A stretch of 64,000 nucleotides of DNA, from positions 266,524,948 through 266,588,947 of the forward strand of contig JAHLJT010000631.1 in assembly GCA_031308135.1 (NCBI GenBank), given 5' to 3'. Source of the DNA: Acheta domesticus (lineage: Eukaryota > Arthropoda > Insecta > Orthoptera > Gryllidae). The translations under genes were made by a program, and so were the position numbers. Below are positions 45,172-55,693 of this stretch, one piece after another; position 1 is the first letter of the stretch; every line of letters begins with the position of its first letter. The notes beneath the pieces are model-generated. The model searched no databases and was not told the DNA's origin. It saw only the letters and a list, made by a program, of their open reading frames with translations.

Positions 45172-45943
45172 CGCCTCGCCCCGCCTCGCCCCGCCTCGCC
45201 CCGCCTCGCCCCGCCTCGCCCCGCCTCGCCCCGCCTCGCCCCGCCTCGCCCCGCCTCGCCCCGCCTCGCCCCGCCTCGCCCCGCCTCGCCCCGCCTCGCC
45301 CCGCCTCGCCCCGCCTCGCCCCGCCTCGCCCCGCCTCGCCCCCGCCTCGCCCCGCCTCGCCCCGCCTCGCCCCGCCTCGCCCCGCCTCGCCCCGCCTCGC
45401 CCCGCCTCGCCCCGCCTCGTCCCGCCTCGCCCCGCCTCGCCCCGCCTCGCCCCGCCTCGCCCCGCCTCGCCCCGCCTCGCCCCGCCTCGCCCCGCCTCGC
45501 CCCGCCTCGCCCCGCCTCGCCCCGCCTCGCCCCGCCTCGCCCCGCCTCGCCCCGCCTCGCCCCGCCTCGCCCCGCCTCGCCCCGCCTCGCCCCGCCTCGC
45601 CCCGCCTCGCCCCGCCTCGCCCCGCCTCGCCCCGCCTCGCCCCGCCTCGCCCCGCCTCGCCCCGCCTCGCCCCGCCTCGCCCCGCCTCGCCCCGCCTCGC
45701 CCCGCCTCGCCCCGCCTCGCCCCGCCTCGCCCCGCCTCGCCCCGCCTCGCCCCGCCTCGCCCCGCCTCGCCCCGCCTCGCCCCGCCTCGCCCCGCCTCGC
45801 CCCGCCTCGCCCCGCCTCGCCCCGCCTCGCCCCGCCTCGCCCCGCCTCGCCCCGCCTCGCCCCGCCTCGCCCCGCCTCGCCCCGCCTCGCCCCGCCTCGC
45901 CCCGCCTCGCCCCGCCTCGCCCCGCCTCGCCCCGCCTCGCCCC
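45172..45943. repeat. Highly homogeneous minisatellite, 10-bp unit CCCCGCCTCG, about 77 copies
   Basis: The decamer repeats almost without error for 772 bp. The only differences noticed are one extra C near 45341 and one C-to-T change at 45420. Such homogeneity implies very recent amplification or active homogenisation. Plus-strand frames stay open throughout and give a Pro/Arg/Ala/Ser/Leu repeat, an artefact of decamer periodicity. The complement has GC-box-like GGGGCGAGGCGGGG every 10 bp. Confidence 0.97.
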
Positions 45944-46420
45944 TGACCCTTCTTACTTCGTTCCCTTTTGCTTGATCATCCTCTCTCCGCTACGCCCTGC
46001 CTCCCCACGTCCTATTTCCTCTTCGCCTCCGTCCTCGCTCCCTCGTCCCGCCTTCGCCAGCCTCCGTCCCAGTCGGGTTTCTCCTCTGACTCCGTCCCGC
46101 CTCACTTCTGTTCAGGCCTCAGCTCCGCCCTCGTCTCATTTCCATCTCCACCTCATTCTCGTCCCCACCTCTTGTTTTCTCACCTCATTTCCAACCCCCC
46201 ACGCATTCGCGCACTTATTCCCTCCCCAACTCATTCTCATTCCAAACTCACCTCCGTCTCCGCCGACCCCGCTTCCACTATACATTCGTTCCCCTTACTC
46301 CTGAAGGCTCCACTTTCACCACCGCTTCCTCTTCCGCCACCACTCCTCCCTTTCCTCTTACGTCTCCACCGTCCCTCCGCATCCGCTTGTCCTGCCCCCT
46401 CCCCCGGCGCGCCTTTGGCG
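45944..46420. repeat. Pyrimidine-rich transition beyond the minisatellite
   Basis: CT-rich DNA containing degenerate CCGCCTC/TCGTCCC words that look like decayed minisatellite-type sequence. Open frames are artefacts. Confidence 0.55.
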
Positions 46421-46424
46421 TAGT

Positions 46425-46850
46425 TGATTGGCCAAGTTGAGAGAGCTCGCATTTGAAGGGCGCGACTGCCTGCGACGAGGTGCTACCGTGGCCTGAAAGC
46501 CCTCCAGCTGTGTGGCTTGGTAATTGCTTGACTTTCTGGGCAAGTGATTTTCCACAGGAAAAATCGCACGAGGTGAAAATGTCAGAGGCCATTGTCGTCA
46601 AGGGAATTTTGTTTCTTCAAACGCCCAGCTTATTTCAAACAGACGACGTTGGTTTTGCTAACATAACTTTCAAAATAGAAGATTTTGGATTACATATCCA
46701 GAGAGAAACTGGCAGGGTTGAAATAAAGAACAATAGAACAATTGTAACAGAAAATCTCATTAAAACTTCTTGTTTATATCATTTTCACAGTTATTACGCT
46801 CCGACATTAAGAATCTATTTTTAGCAATAAATGTTGTACTACAACTATTG
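46425..46850. other. Unremarkable DNA
   Basis: A plus-strand open frame (46453-46824) has no recognised domain and no splice support. Confidence 0.35.
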
Positions 46851-46894
46851 TTTTTAGATTCATGTGTGACTTAAGGTTGGAATCACATGTATGT

Positions 46895-47110
46895 TATTTT
46901 ACATATCTTTATTATTTTCACGAGCTAAATTATATTTTGAAGAACTTTCAGATTGTGTGCATCTGACAAATGTTTGGTTGCACTGATTTGCCAGTACGAT
47001 GTCTTCCATTTTCCGGCACAGTTTGCACCGTTCACTCTGCAGAGGTCGCTTCGAGCACACAGTTTTGGGCGGCGCCCATCTGTTACGCCTTATCCTTAGC
47101 ATAGACATTT
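46895..47110 (-). pseudogene. Possible decayed piggyBac-type cysteine-rich C-terminus
   Basis: The minus frame reads ERCKLCRKMEDIVLANQCNQ and then TFVRC, a Cys pattern reminiscent of the RCxxC...CxxC tail of piggyBac-type transposases. No upstream transposase blocks are convincing, and one nearby TTAA (46871) is not matched by a clear partner end. Weak. Confidence 0.2.
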
Positions 47111-47825
47111 GTCATGTCTGTGAAATTCTCACGAACTGTTGCTGTACCCATAATCCTGAGCATTTATCTTGGAAGACCGCACATTCATCTAATGGGGGAT
47201 CCTCGAATTCATTGGTGTATGTTCAACCAGCTATTCCTCCATTGGTAGATGTTTGCCAATGGTTTGCGTTTTTGCATCAACTTCAGTAAAAATATTTTAT
47301 AAAATAATTGTAGTGCGTAAGAGTAGGTTTCTTAAATTGTGTATCTAGGGTGACTTTAATTTCTTATCTATGTGCTAAGTATATTTTTATTTATTTTTAC
47401 ATACATAAAATAACGCATTATAACTTACATGATATGCACGTTATCGATAACTATTATAGTGTCTGCGTACATACATTTTATATTAACCCAAATTAGAAAG
47501 TTACGCCGCAATTTTAAGGAGAATCAAAATGAATGATAAATAAAAAAAGAACCGGTGGACCCTTAATTTTTCGAACTGTTTTGGACAGGAAAGAATCTAG
47601 TTAAGTATTTTATAATTTTTCCCTTTACCATCATTCTAGTACTACTGTGAAATTTGGAAGCAACTGAGCCAATCAGTACTTCAAAAAGGTTTCGCGAACA
47701 GACATTAGCTACATAGAACTACATTAGCAGATCACCTGGCTTTCCCCGAGTATTTATCACTATTATTAAGCACTCCTGTCCACCTCGCCAGCCCTACACG
47801 CTCTGCCTACAGTGTCCACGCCCTC
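47111..47825. other. AT-rich DNA without visible features
   Basis: No supported gene or repeat. Confidence 0.45.
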
Positions 47826-47829
47826 CCAT

Positions 47830-48107
47830 TTACTAAAATTGTTACAAACACCGGTCATTTTTTAGCTTTTTGTTGTTATTTTTGCATCCAACACCGCAAA
47901 ATATATTTAATACAGGTAATATTATCGGTTACACACAAAATTAGTTTTGTTATATTAGTTTTGTCAAAACTTTAGTTTTGTTATATCATTTGAAACTCTT
48001 TTTTATTATTGTGTATGTTTTGTATATTTTTCCTAGTAATGCCTACTGTAATTGGGGCTTTGCCCTGTTGTGGGTATTAAATAAATAAATAAATAAATAA
48101 ATAAAAT
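47830..48107 (+). mobile_element. LINE 3' end (severely 5'-truncated)
   Basis: AT-rich sequence ends in a GGGGCTTTGCCC stem-loop, then GTTGTGGGTATTAAATAAATA and a pure (AAAT)n tail at about 48078-48105. A small stem followed by a simple-repeat tail is typical of insect LINE 3' ends; the minus-strand LINE at 14942 has a comparable CCGGGTTATGCCC stem before its tail. No ORF remains. Confidence 0.65.
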
Positions 48108-48139
48108 AGGGCCTATCAACGAAAAAAAGTTATTTTTTG

Positions 48140-48420
48140 TGTACCAATGACTGGAGGCGTATGGGGCGAGCGGATCGGGGGTCTGACCGCCTGCAGGCCC
48201 AGGGGCGCCTCGCGCGGCCGCTGCCCCGCGCTGGGCAGAAGTTGGTGATTGCGCAACTTCTCAGGGCGATCGCAGGGCGAAGTTGTCAGATGGCTTCAGA
48301 GCGCTTCAAACAATCTGGCGCTGGGAGAGCAACCCCGGATCTTTCAATTCCGAGCGAGATTGGGTGATCGACGCTGCCCGAGCGATAAAGAGGTATCAAT
48401 CGTTTACTTTCAGGCGCTTT
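48140..48420. other. Isolated GC-rich block with nested inverted repeats
   Basis: CpG-rich DNA includes a perfect AGAAGTTG...CAACTTCT hairpin (48237-48261, 9-nt loop). This is followed by the palindrome GCGATCGC (48266-48273) and another GCGAAGTTG. No protein recognised. Confidence 0.35.
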
Positions 48421-48424
48421 TCTT

Positions 48425-49645
48425 TCCGTATTGCAATATCAAGCTTCCTTTACAGTACTTTATAGTGAAATGAATGATTTGCGTGTTTGTTTAAAGGAAA
48501 TGTTTAAAAAATGAAAAACATTCTGATCTAATTTTTAAGTAGCGCTGCCTTCGTTATAATTGAAAGATCATTAGCCTGAAAACAATAGGAACAAAATGGT
48601 TCAAAATGATTCAAAACAAACTCACACTAGAAAAATGTTCTCGCCTCAACATAATCATATCAGGGATTCCAATTCCAATTGTGATTAATTTCTTTTTGGA
48701 GATAAATGCATAATACCGTCTGTTTTGATAACGAACTTATTAATTAATATAACATTACTCTGAAAATGGGTTGAAGGCAGTCTTTAAGAAAGTAATTAAT
48801 GTTCGACAGGCTGAGTACAATGTATACTTTTGCGTCGTTCCGTATACAGAATTTCGAAATTTTAAACTCCCACATTTTATATTTCGCAAGACAGAATTTT
48901 ATTATTCACTTATTTCTATCCATTCTAATTATGAATTATATCAATATCTTATATCTTACATAAACTAAAATTCTATTTTGCGTGCATTGCGTCAAAATGC
49001 ATGTCAACAAAAATGGAGAGATTCATCAGATGACTATATCTATATACTATTCATCTGTACAATTAACAATATGTCCCAAAGACTTTTCCTAACCGAAGCC
49101 TACAACAAGCAATGTCAGAGATCAAAATTTGCGATACTTTTATTTAACATATTAATGTCGTTAACGCCAATGTTAACAAATATTACGTTAGCAACTCGCA
49201 GCTTTTCGTACGTTTACACGTTCATACTTCGAACGAATATTTGCCAGAACGAATTTCTTTAGAACCTTTCAATTTAGTAAAAAATCGTTATAAATTGTTT
49301 TATTCCTTTTAATGCTTTTAGCATAACAATAATACATTTCTTCTATTGTCCTTCACTCAGAATGACAGTTCTTTACGTCAGTCATATGAGCGGCTATCTG
49401 CCCGTACGCTCCAGGAAACACAATGTGGTCTTTCCGAACACCTGAGTGTCTCATAAAACAAATTTTAAAAGAACGCTGTTTACCGAAATTGTTTACATTT
49501 AAAGATTATAATAAACGTTTTAGTGTTGTCCGCCTGTCTCTAATTCGATAACAATAACTTCTTTTGCAAATTGAAGAAGATTAACGAGAACCATTACAGA
49601 TAAATACGCGCTGTGTATAGCTCAGAACCAACACGGCCACTAACG
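48425..49645. other. AT-rich desert
   Basis: No supported gene or repeat. Confidence 0.5.
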
Positions 49646-49649
49646 TTCC

Positions 49650-50665
49650 GTTGACTTTGTCCGCGAAGTATTAGTTTTGTAGTGAGGTTCGAGCTCCGAC
49701 GTGGCGGATTTTAACCCTAGCTACATAGCTAGGTCGAGTTCAGCCGCTATCTGCAGAAGAATTCTACCGACCGGCTGGGCTGCTCTGAACGGTAGTATCC
49801 CAAGGATTCCCAGAACATACTAGGTGAATGCCGAAGGAGTATCGTAACAAACGTGCTGCGAACCGCGTGCGATCTTCTTTTCCTCATTCGCGTCTCCTCC
49901 CCTCTCATACACACTAACAAACATGCAGTACACTACCTGCTGTGTGCGCGCCGACCACTCAAACGGCGCGCGCCAGCAAAACTCAAGACTCGATCAAGAG
50001 GGCGCAGCACAAACGCGCTGCGCACTGACCGTAGCTTAGAACTCAATTTCCCATTGGCCCACCGGGGTATAAAAACCCGGTGGACAACGGGTCAGGCAGA
50101 AGTCAGCTACCAGTCGTCTACCTGTCAGCGACGAGTCAGCCACAAGTCTGCCTGCGATCAACGGAGAGCCAGCACACGCAACCGCCAGCCCGAGCCGGCC
50201 GACCGAGTCTTCCGACGCGACACGCCGAGGCAACGGCAATCCACAACGCCACTGCCTCGCAGCACCGGGCGCCGGCCCCGCCGCCGCCACGACGCTCTGC
50301 CAGCGACGCGACCACGCCCCGGCCTCACCACTGCCGAGCGGACGGCACAGCTGCACGTTCGGCGACGTCTCCCCCTAGCATCGCCCGGGTGGTGCTACGG
50401 CCTCACGCTGTCGCGGGTTCTACCTGGCCCCCGCGCTCCAGCCTCTCGGCACCTGGGCGACGGCTCCGCCGCCGCCACAATTCTCAGCCGGCGACACCAC
50501 CTGCTCGCCGCGGCCGTCGTCACGGCCCCTCCCACTGCCACTCACCACGGCCGTCGGCCGTCAAAACGGAGCCTTCGGCTTACCCAGTTCGCCTCCCGGC
50601 GACCATTTGTATTTTATGTTGTGTACAATAAATGTTGTGAGAAACGGAGTTCTTCTTCTGATTTT
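49650..50665 (+). mobile_element. LTR-like GC-rich island with TATA box, candidate solo LTR
   Basis: Contains a CCAAT-type box (50053-50057, ATTGG), a TATAAAAA box (50068-50075) and, about 530 bp after the predicted start, AATAAA at 50627-50632 followed by a TTGTGAG-type context. Core promoter and poly(A) signal in one non-coding island is LTR architecture. The 318-codon open frame across it is Arg/Pro/Thr-rich and unrecognised. Termini and target duplication were not established, so a host promoter is still possible. Confidence 0.4.
50059..50083 (+). promoter_or_regulatory. TATA box inside an 8-bp inverted repeat
   Basis: CCACCGGG and CCCGGTGG flank GTATAAAAA exactly, so the TATA box would sit in the loop of a cruciform. 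A CCAAT-type site lies 10 bp upstream. Downstream are five close GTCAGC-like words (50091-50145) in the Inr/DPE zone. Confidence 0.7.
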
Positions 50666-51225
50666 AAAAGACACAACACTACCACACTCATCAGTGAACC
50701 AGTAGAGCCGTTAGAGCTTGGCCTGGAACTCCGTTGCACGGAGATAACTGGAGGGAAAGTCATCCACAAACCGATGTGTATGTCGGCGATGGATCTCACA
50801 ATCCACTGAGGGATCGAATCCACCATCATTTTCCAGGATAAAAAATATTCATTAAACCAACAGTACTAATGCCCATAACAGTTGACTTGCCCGGAAACAT
50901 GGATCAATGAATTAAATATAAAATAATTCCTGATTTTTTTAATATCAATATTTTAAATTTATTTTATAAGAATTTTAATTATTTGCGTTGCATTTAAGTG
51001 GTAAGTATTTTTTGTCTCATGAAAGTATGTTTTCCCTGCCTCTAAAATATTAGTATGGCAGGCTCATTGTATGTTATTTCGTGTTTTAACAAACTGAATT
51101 TTTTAAAAACTTATTTTCTACCTGTTCGACTGTACAAGACTGTACGATGGTTTTAAAAATTAAAATTAATTGGCTTGTTAGAGTTCGTCACTCGCACGTT
51201 AATTGTCCTTAATTTTTAGGGTAGA
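50666..51225. other. AT-rich spacer
   Basis: No gene recognised. Confidence 0.45.
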
Positions 51226-51227
51226 AT

Positions 51228-51897
51228 TGTATACAATATTATTCAGTTGTATACCTTCCCTTTGACGCTCTCACACGCAACCAATCTTTATAAATGAGGT
51301 CTCTAAAGAAACAGAATTTTACGGAGACATGACGAATTGCACTTTGACTCTAAACATATGATGCATTTGTTTGAAAAATGCATATAAATATTCATGTAAA
51401 ATGCAACCCGCAACACACATCTGTATTTTTTTTTAAATCTAAATCGTTAAATAACTCCTAAACCAAGCGTTCTCTGGCCTTAAAAATTAAAATTTTGAGG
51501 CCAAAGGCTTCAAAGAAATGTTCCTCACATCGTAATGTACAGGATAAGATCTCCTTGATCGTTCTATTACATTTTGGCATTTTCGACGCTTTTCGATTCT
51601 ACCCCACCTAGTCAGAGCCTGTAGAATCTTTAAATGTATGTGAAATCACTAATTATTTGATATTATATGCGATTGAATAACACGAGTGTATCTCTTCGCT
51701 CTATAATAAAATTAAATAAGAATAATTTGTATTGACAAGGGTGTTACATTGTTCACTTACCAGGTGACATATAGACCAAGTGACGGAGAATAAGAGGGTC
51801 TTGAAGAAAAATATGTGTTACAGACTCAATATGGAAATGGAAAAATAGGGAAGAGGGTGGGGTACAGCACGCGATAGTTCTCGCACAGATACACTAG
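51228..51897 (+). mobile_element. Helitron-like non-autonomous element, copy 2
   Basis: It shares ordered phrases with copy 1: CACGCAACCAATCTTTATAA, AATTGCACTTTGACTCTAAA and ATGCAACCCGCAACACACAT. Its right end is GCGATAGTTCTCGC, then CAGATACA, then CTAG (51894-51897) followed by T. The left end is diverged. It is longer than copy 1 because of extra central sequence. Confidence 0.55.
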
Positions 51898-52019
51898 TAA
51901 GTAATATTTTTATTGAGAGAAAGTGTGTCTATTTAATATTGTGAACGTGTGGAAATGAGGGGAAGAAGTCTGTTAGTTGTGTAAGGGAACTGTATAAGTG
52001 TAAGGGAAAGGAATAAATC

Positions 52020-52345
52020 CTAATCTCGTCTGAATCGGTCTCTGGAGAATCGGGATTTAATTCTGCGCCGAAATATATATAATTGACGAAGATTAAAAAT
52101 AATTTTCTGTGTAAAATATTGAAGTAATTTGAAAAAAATTGGTTCTGTAATTTTATCAAATCTGTTATATTTTTTAAAATTTACTTCGTGATGTAGTTGG
52201 TTATATGGTATGAACCATGAGGCTTGTAGTGCTTTATGCATAAATTTATTTTGTACAATTTTTAATTTAATAATATTAGTTTTAGCAGCATTTAACCATA
52301 TGGGAGAATGTTTTACGATTAGAATCATATTAACACTGAGTAAGG
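52020..52345 (-). pseudogene. Jockey-type LINE reverse-transcriptase C-terminal fragment
   Basis: The minus-strand frame reads HSPIWLNAAKTNIIKLKIVQ, then NKFMHKALQASWF and NQLHHEV. This is the conserved post-RT block of Jockey-clade LINEs (SPIWxNAAKT, QNKxLR, APWF, HxD). Only about 100 codons remain, open to 52020, with no catalytic RT region. Insect LINE ORF2 proteins usually exceed 800 residues, so this is a small dead fragment. Confidence 0.8.
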
Positions 52346-52349
52346 CCAA

Positions 52350-52780
52350 TTAGTATTAGCATCGTTCACCTATAAAACCACGTTAAATACGTTAATTTTC
52401 TTAAACCGAAGGTCATTTCTAAAGTGACATGATTCTCTTTTTATACACGACGTACTACAACGAAATTCACTCAAGTAACGTTTTCAAAATCTTCGTCTAA
52501 AATGACAGTTGAAACGCAAGAATTAAAAGGACGGTACAAGTAATTTAAACAAGACCTCGAGCAGCTGCTGCAACTCCCTTCGGACAACCTCCTTCCACAA
52601 CATAACCCTGACTCGGGTACAGTAAACGACATCCCTTGCGACGCACCGTTTCAGTAAAGGATTCTGCACCGCAAGGACTGCGCAGGATTCAGGCGCCATT
52701 AGCCGCCGCGGCGCCTTGCAGCGTCGCCTTTTATCACTCGCGGAGGCGGCGCGCGCGACGGCGCAAATGCGCGCGTTCAT
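52350..52780. other. Mixed DNA rising into a GC-rich block
   Basis: No recognised exon. GC content climbs from about 52540. Confidence 0.35.
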
Positions 52781-52830
52781 ATTCAAGGCGGGCGCCCCGC
52801 AACGGGAACCGGCTCGCACCTCGCAAGAGG

Positions 52831-52879
52831 CGGGGACAAGGGCGGGGACAAGGGCGGGGACAAGGGCGGGGACAAGGGC
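52831..52879. repeat. 12-bp tandem repeat GACAAGGGCGGG, 4 copies
   Basis: Perfect dodecamers directly adjoin the 10-bp array. The dodecamer shares GGGCGGGG with the decamer. Confidence 0.9.
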
Positions 52880-53177
52880 GGGGCGGAGCGGGGCGGAGCG
52901 GGGCGGGGCGGAGCGGGGCGGAGCGGGGCGGAGCGGGGAGGGGCGGGGCGGGGCGGAGCGGGGCGGAGCGGGGCGGAGCGGGGCGGAGCGGGGCGGAGCG
53001 GGGCGGAGCGGGGCGGAGCGGGGCGGAGCGGGGCGGAGCGGGGCGGAGCGGGGCGGAGCGGGGCGGAGCGGGGCGGGGCGGGTGGAGCGAGGCGGGGCGG
53101 GGCGGGGCGGAGCGGGGCGGAGCGGGGAGGGGCGGGGCGGGTGGAGCGAGGCGGGGCGGGGCGGGGCGGGGCGGACA
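52880..53177. repeat. Minisatellite, 10-bp unit GGGGCGGAGC, about 30 copies
   Basis: Head-to-tail decamers contain GC-box sequence, with GGGGCGGGGC variants clustered toward the ends and a GGTGGAGCGAGGCGGGGCGG segment occurring twice (about 53080 and 53140). Frames are open on both strands because of composition. It lies directly beside a GC-rich block. Confidence 0.95.
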
Positions 53178-53500
53178 CGTCGCCCGGCAACGGCCGCGTA
53201 ATTCGCGCCTAATGGAGAGGGCGCGGCGCCTAATGGGCCCCGGGCTGGCCCTTCGCGTCACTCCGCCCTCGCTCGACCCGCCCTCCACCCCCGCCCGGCC
53301 CGGCGCGCCGCCCCTGCCCTGCCCCACCCGGCCCACACCTGGCTTTTTTCACGCTGTTGATTTCGAGGATTGCATAATGCAGTGTTGGCGAGGTCGATGC
53401 CACGAGCGGGAGTCCGTAGCATGAGTGCCACGACGAAATCGCCCCTCCACGCAGGTCATTACCCGGCCACCAGAGACAACGCCATCCCTATTGTAAAACG
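53178..53500. other. GC-rich block with TAATGG motifs
   Basis: Includes CGCGTAATTCGCGCCTAATG and GGCGCCTAATGGGCC in CpG-rich DNA immediately after the decamer array. No protein is recognised in the frames. It resembles the islands at 22011, 25130 and 44865. Confidence 0.35.
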
Positions 53501-53644
53501 GCGGGGTTACTACTACTCGTGATAGCTCCCTTTCCCGACGCTAGTTGCACACAGAAGCTCGTGGCATGGCACGGTGCCACGATGCGTGCCACATCCGCCA
53601 GTAGAAGACCTTGATGGCATAATGTTTCCAGGCGCGGCAGGTGC

Positions 53645-54115
53645 TAAGCTTCCGTAAGTGTCGTGCATGCTTTTTGTTCGGGAGGTGGCGGTGGTCTTTT
53701 CTCGCTGGATGATGAGATTTGGCACCGACCTACCTCTTGGCTAGCGGGGTTTTCCTCAACCGGATATCGCCCAACAGCGGGGCACTGCCCCAGCCGGGAC
53801 AAGCCCTGAGCTCCCGACTGGTTTCCCGGCATGTGTCTCAGTGTAGGGCATCTAAGTGTATGTAAGTAAGGGGTGAGGATATGACAAGGAAAGAGAAGAA
53901 AAGATCGCGCGCAGTCCTTGGCCCGTTTGTTAGGGTACTGCTCCGTCAGTTGCTTGATGCTGATTGGAGAAACAATGGAAAACTACCCACGAGAGCAGCC
54001 GGCCGGTAGAAGTTTTCTCCAGACAGTCACTGAACGTGGTCTAGCTCTCTAATGGGTGTCGAAAATTCTGCCATCGTCGGGATTGGAACAAAGGACGTAT
54101 CAGTGAGAGACACTT
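53645..54115 (+). repeat. Dispersed repeat R1, copy D
   Basis: It starts near CCGTAAGTGTCGTGCATGC and aligns with copy B through GGCCCGTTTGTTAGGGTACT, GAGAAACAATGGAAAACTAC and CGTCGGGATTGGAACAAAGG. Same orientation as the others. Non-coding. Confidence 0.75.
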
Positions 54116-55565
54116 TCAAACATAATATCATTACAACATTAAATGCTGTAATTTGTAATTAATGGATATTACTAAAATGTTCTAAATATCAATTATGGCA
54201 ATACACAAACTTTCGATATTAAGACGCTAAAATGAATTTGAAAGATCCTAAAATAAGATTTTAATGCAATTATGAGCAGTCACGACTGTAGAAAAACGCC
54301 AGAGTTTCGACGAAGCTGTTATGGACGTTGACGATTTCGAATTGCTCTGTAATTCTCGATAAGCGCTGAAGCCGAAACTTTTACTAAGGGTTCAGAAAGG
54401 TTCCACAGCAATAACCCTAAGCGCTGACACAGTAATTCCTTACCTAAACGAAGATGAAGGGAGAAATCTACGCTGGTGACCATTGTTTCCCCCCTCCATT
54501 GATATGCGACTGTTAACAAGCGTCGTGAGCCTCGCATTTGATCTTCGCAGAATGTCATACGTCCGCAATAAATAATACTTTTTACATTCTCTTCTATGAA
54601 GTATTCAAAAAGTTTTAAAACACTGAAAAAATTAATATCAACATTTTGTCGTATCTATGAGTTGTATGTGTACCAGAAACTGTTTTTTTTGCGTGCTTTC
54701 GTACTCGTTACTGCATCAAACGTAAACAGATGTTTTCCAAACTGAATACTCCCCAATCTCTAGAACGCGCGACTTCAGACCCTACGAATTGGAAACAGAA
54801 TTTTGGTTTTGCGAGCTATTTAATTTCAGTCTTGTTTACTTATTCAAACTTTTCTCAAAATGAACTTAAATTTCTTTTTTAAACATTTTCTTACATAGAA
54901 CAATGTTCACTTATTACTTATACGTTATTATTTCGATTTTCTGCTGACTGCAAAGGGGCTGAAACCGACAAATTTAAAACTTCTACTTTTCTTGTAACTT
55001 TTCGTATATCTTCAGTATTTAAACTTAACTTTTCTTTTTTTATGTCAAGTCAAAATTCAATATTAGACCTCACAATTATTTAATGCACAAGGTTTCAAAA
55101 TATTCATCTTCTTCTGTAATTTTGAGTTAAATCGTAACAGACGTCCCAAAAATTTCTAAACGAGATTTTTTTTAAAAAAAATATTTGATTTTTTTGCTTG
55201 AATAATTTTTTGTAAATATCGTATATGTCGGATTTACTTTAAGACATGTGAAATTTTAAAAACGGTTGAGTACATTTCCTCAAACCTATTCTACATCTTA
55301 AATATTGAAACTCAAGGTTTGTTTCTTCATGCAATCTACTCCCCAATGTTTCAAATCTGGAATGCTACATGCAGTTTTATGAAAATATACGTAGTTTGTT
55401 TAATGTTGAATTAAATTCATAATTTTCAAACATACCTTAAGAATATCGGTTCAAAACTGGCACCGCATTATTTCTTTACATGTTTCGTAACGATGCAGCT
55501 TTATACATTGAAAGATTTGGCACAAACTGTATTCTTGTTTTGGATGCGATGGGCATCATTTGGAA
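54116..55565. other. AT-rich desert
   Basis: No supported gene or repeat. Confidence 0.5.
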
Positions 55566-55568
55566 ATA

Positions 55569-55693
55569 GTACATTATGAAACGATGGGTATTAATACACG
55601 AGTGTGAAATTATGATACGAGCGAGGAACGAGCGAGTATCGTAAACTTCACACGACTGTATTAATTCCCATTACATCGAGTTTCATACGGTAC
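55569..55693. mobile_element. Foldback (hairpin) repeat with CGAGCGAGGAACGAGCGAG loop
   Basis: About 50 bp on each side form an imperfect inverted repeat. The left arm has GTACATTATGAAACGATGGG and TATTAATACACGAGTGTGAA. The right arm is its complement, TTCACACGACTGTATTAATT and CATCGAGTTTCATACGGTAC. The loop is built of CGAGCGAG words, a motif I associate with foldback repeats in other invertebrates. No coding capacity. Confidence 0.7.

Noticed and set aside
44912..45975. Open frames of more than 300 codons with Pro/Arg/Ala/Ser repeats
   Set aside because: They are translations of a 10-bp minisatellite in each frame. Periodicity, not selection, keeps them open, and no unique domain or splice structure flanks them.
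46895..47290. A second piggyBac transposase gene on the minus strand
   Set aside because: Only a loose cysteine pattern supports it; no catalytic block or matched TTAA ends. Kept only as a low-confidence remnant.
52636..53424. Overlapping Ala/Gly/Arg and Pro/Ala/Arg frames
   Set aside because: Artefacts of the 10-bp and 12-bp GC-rich arrays.
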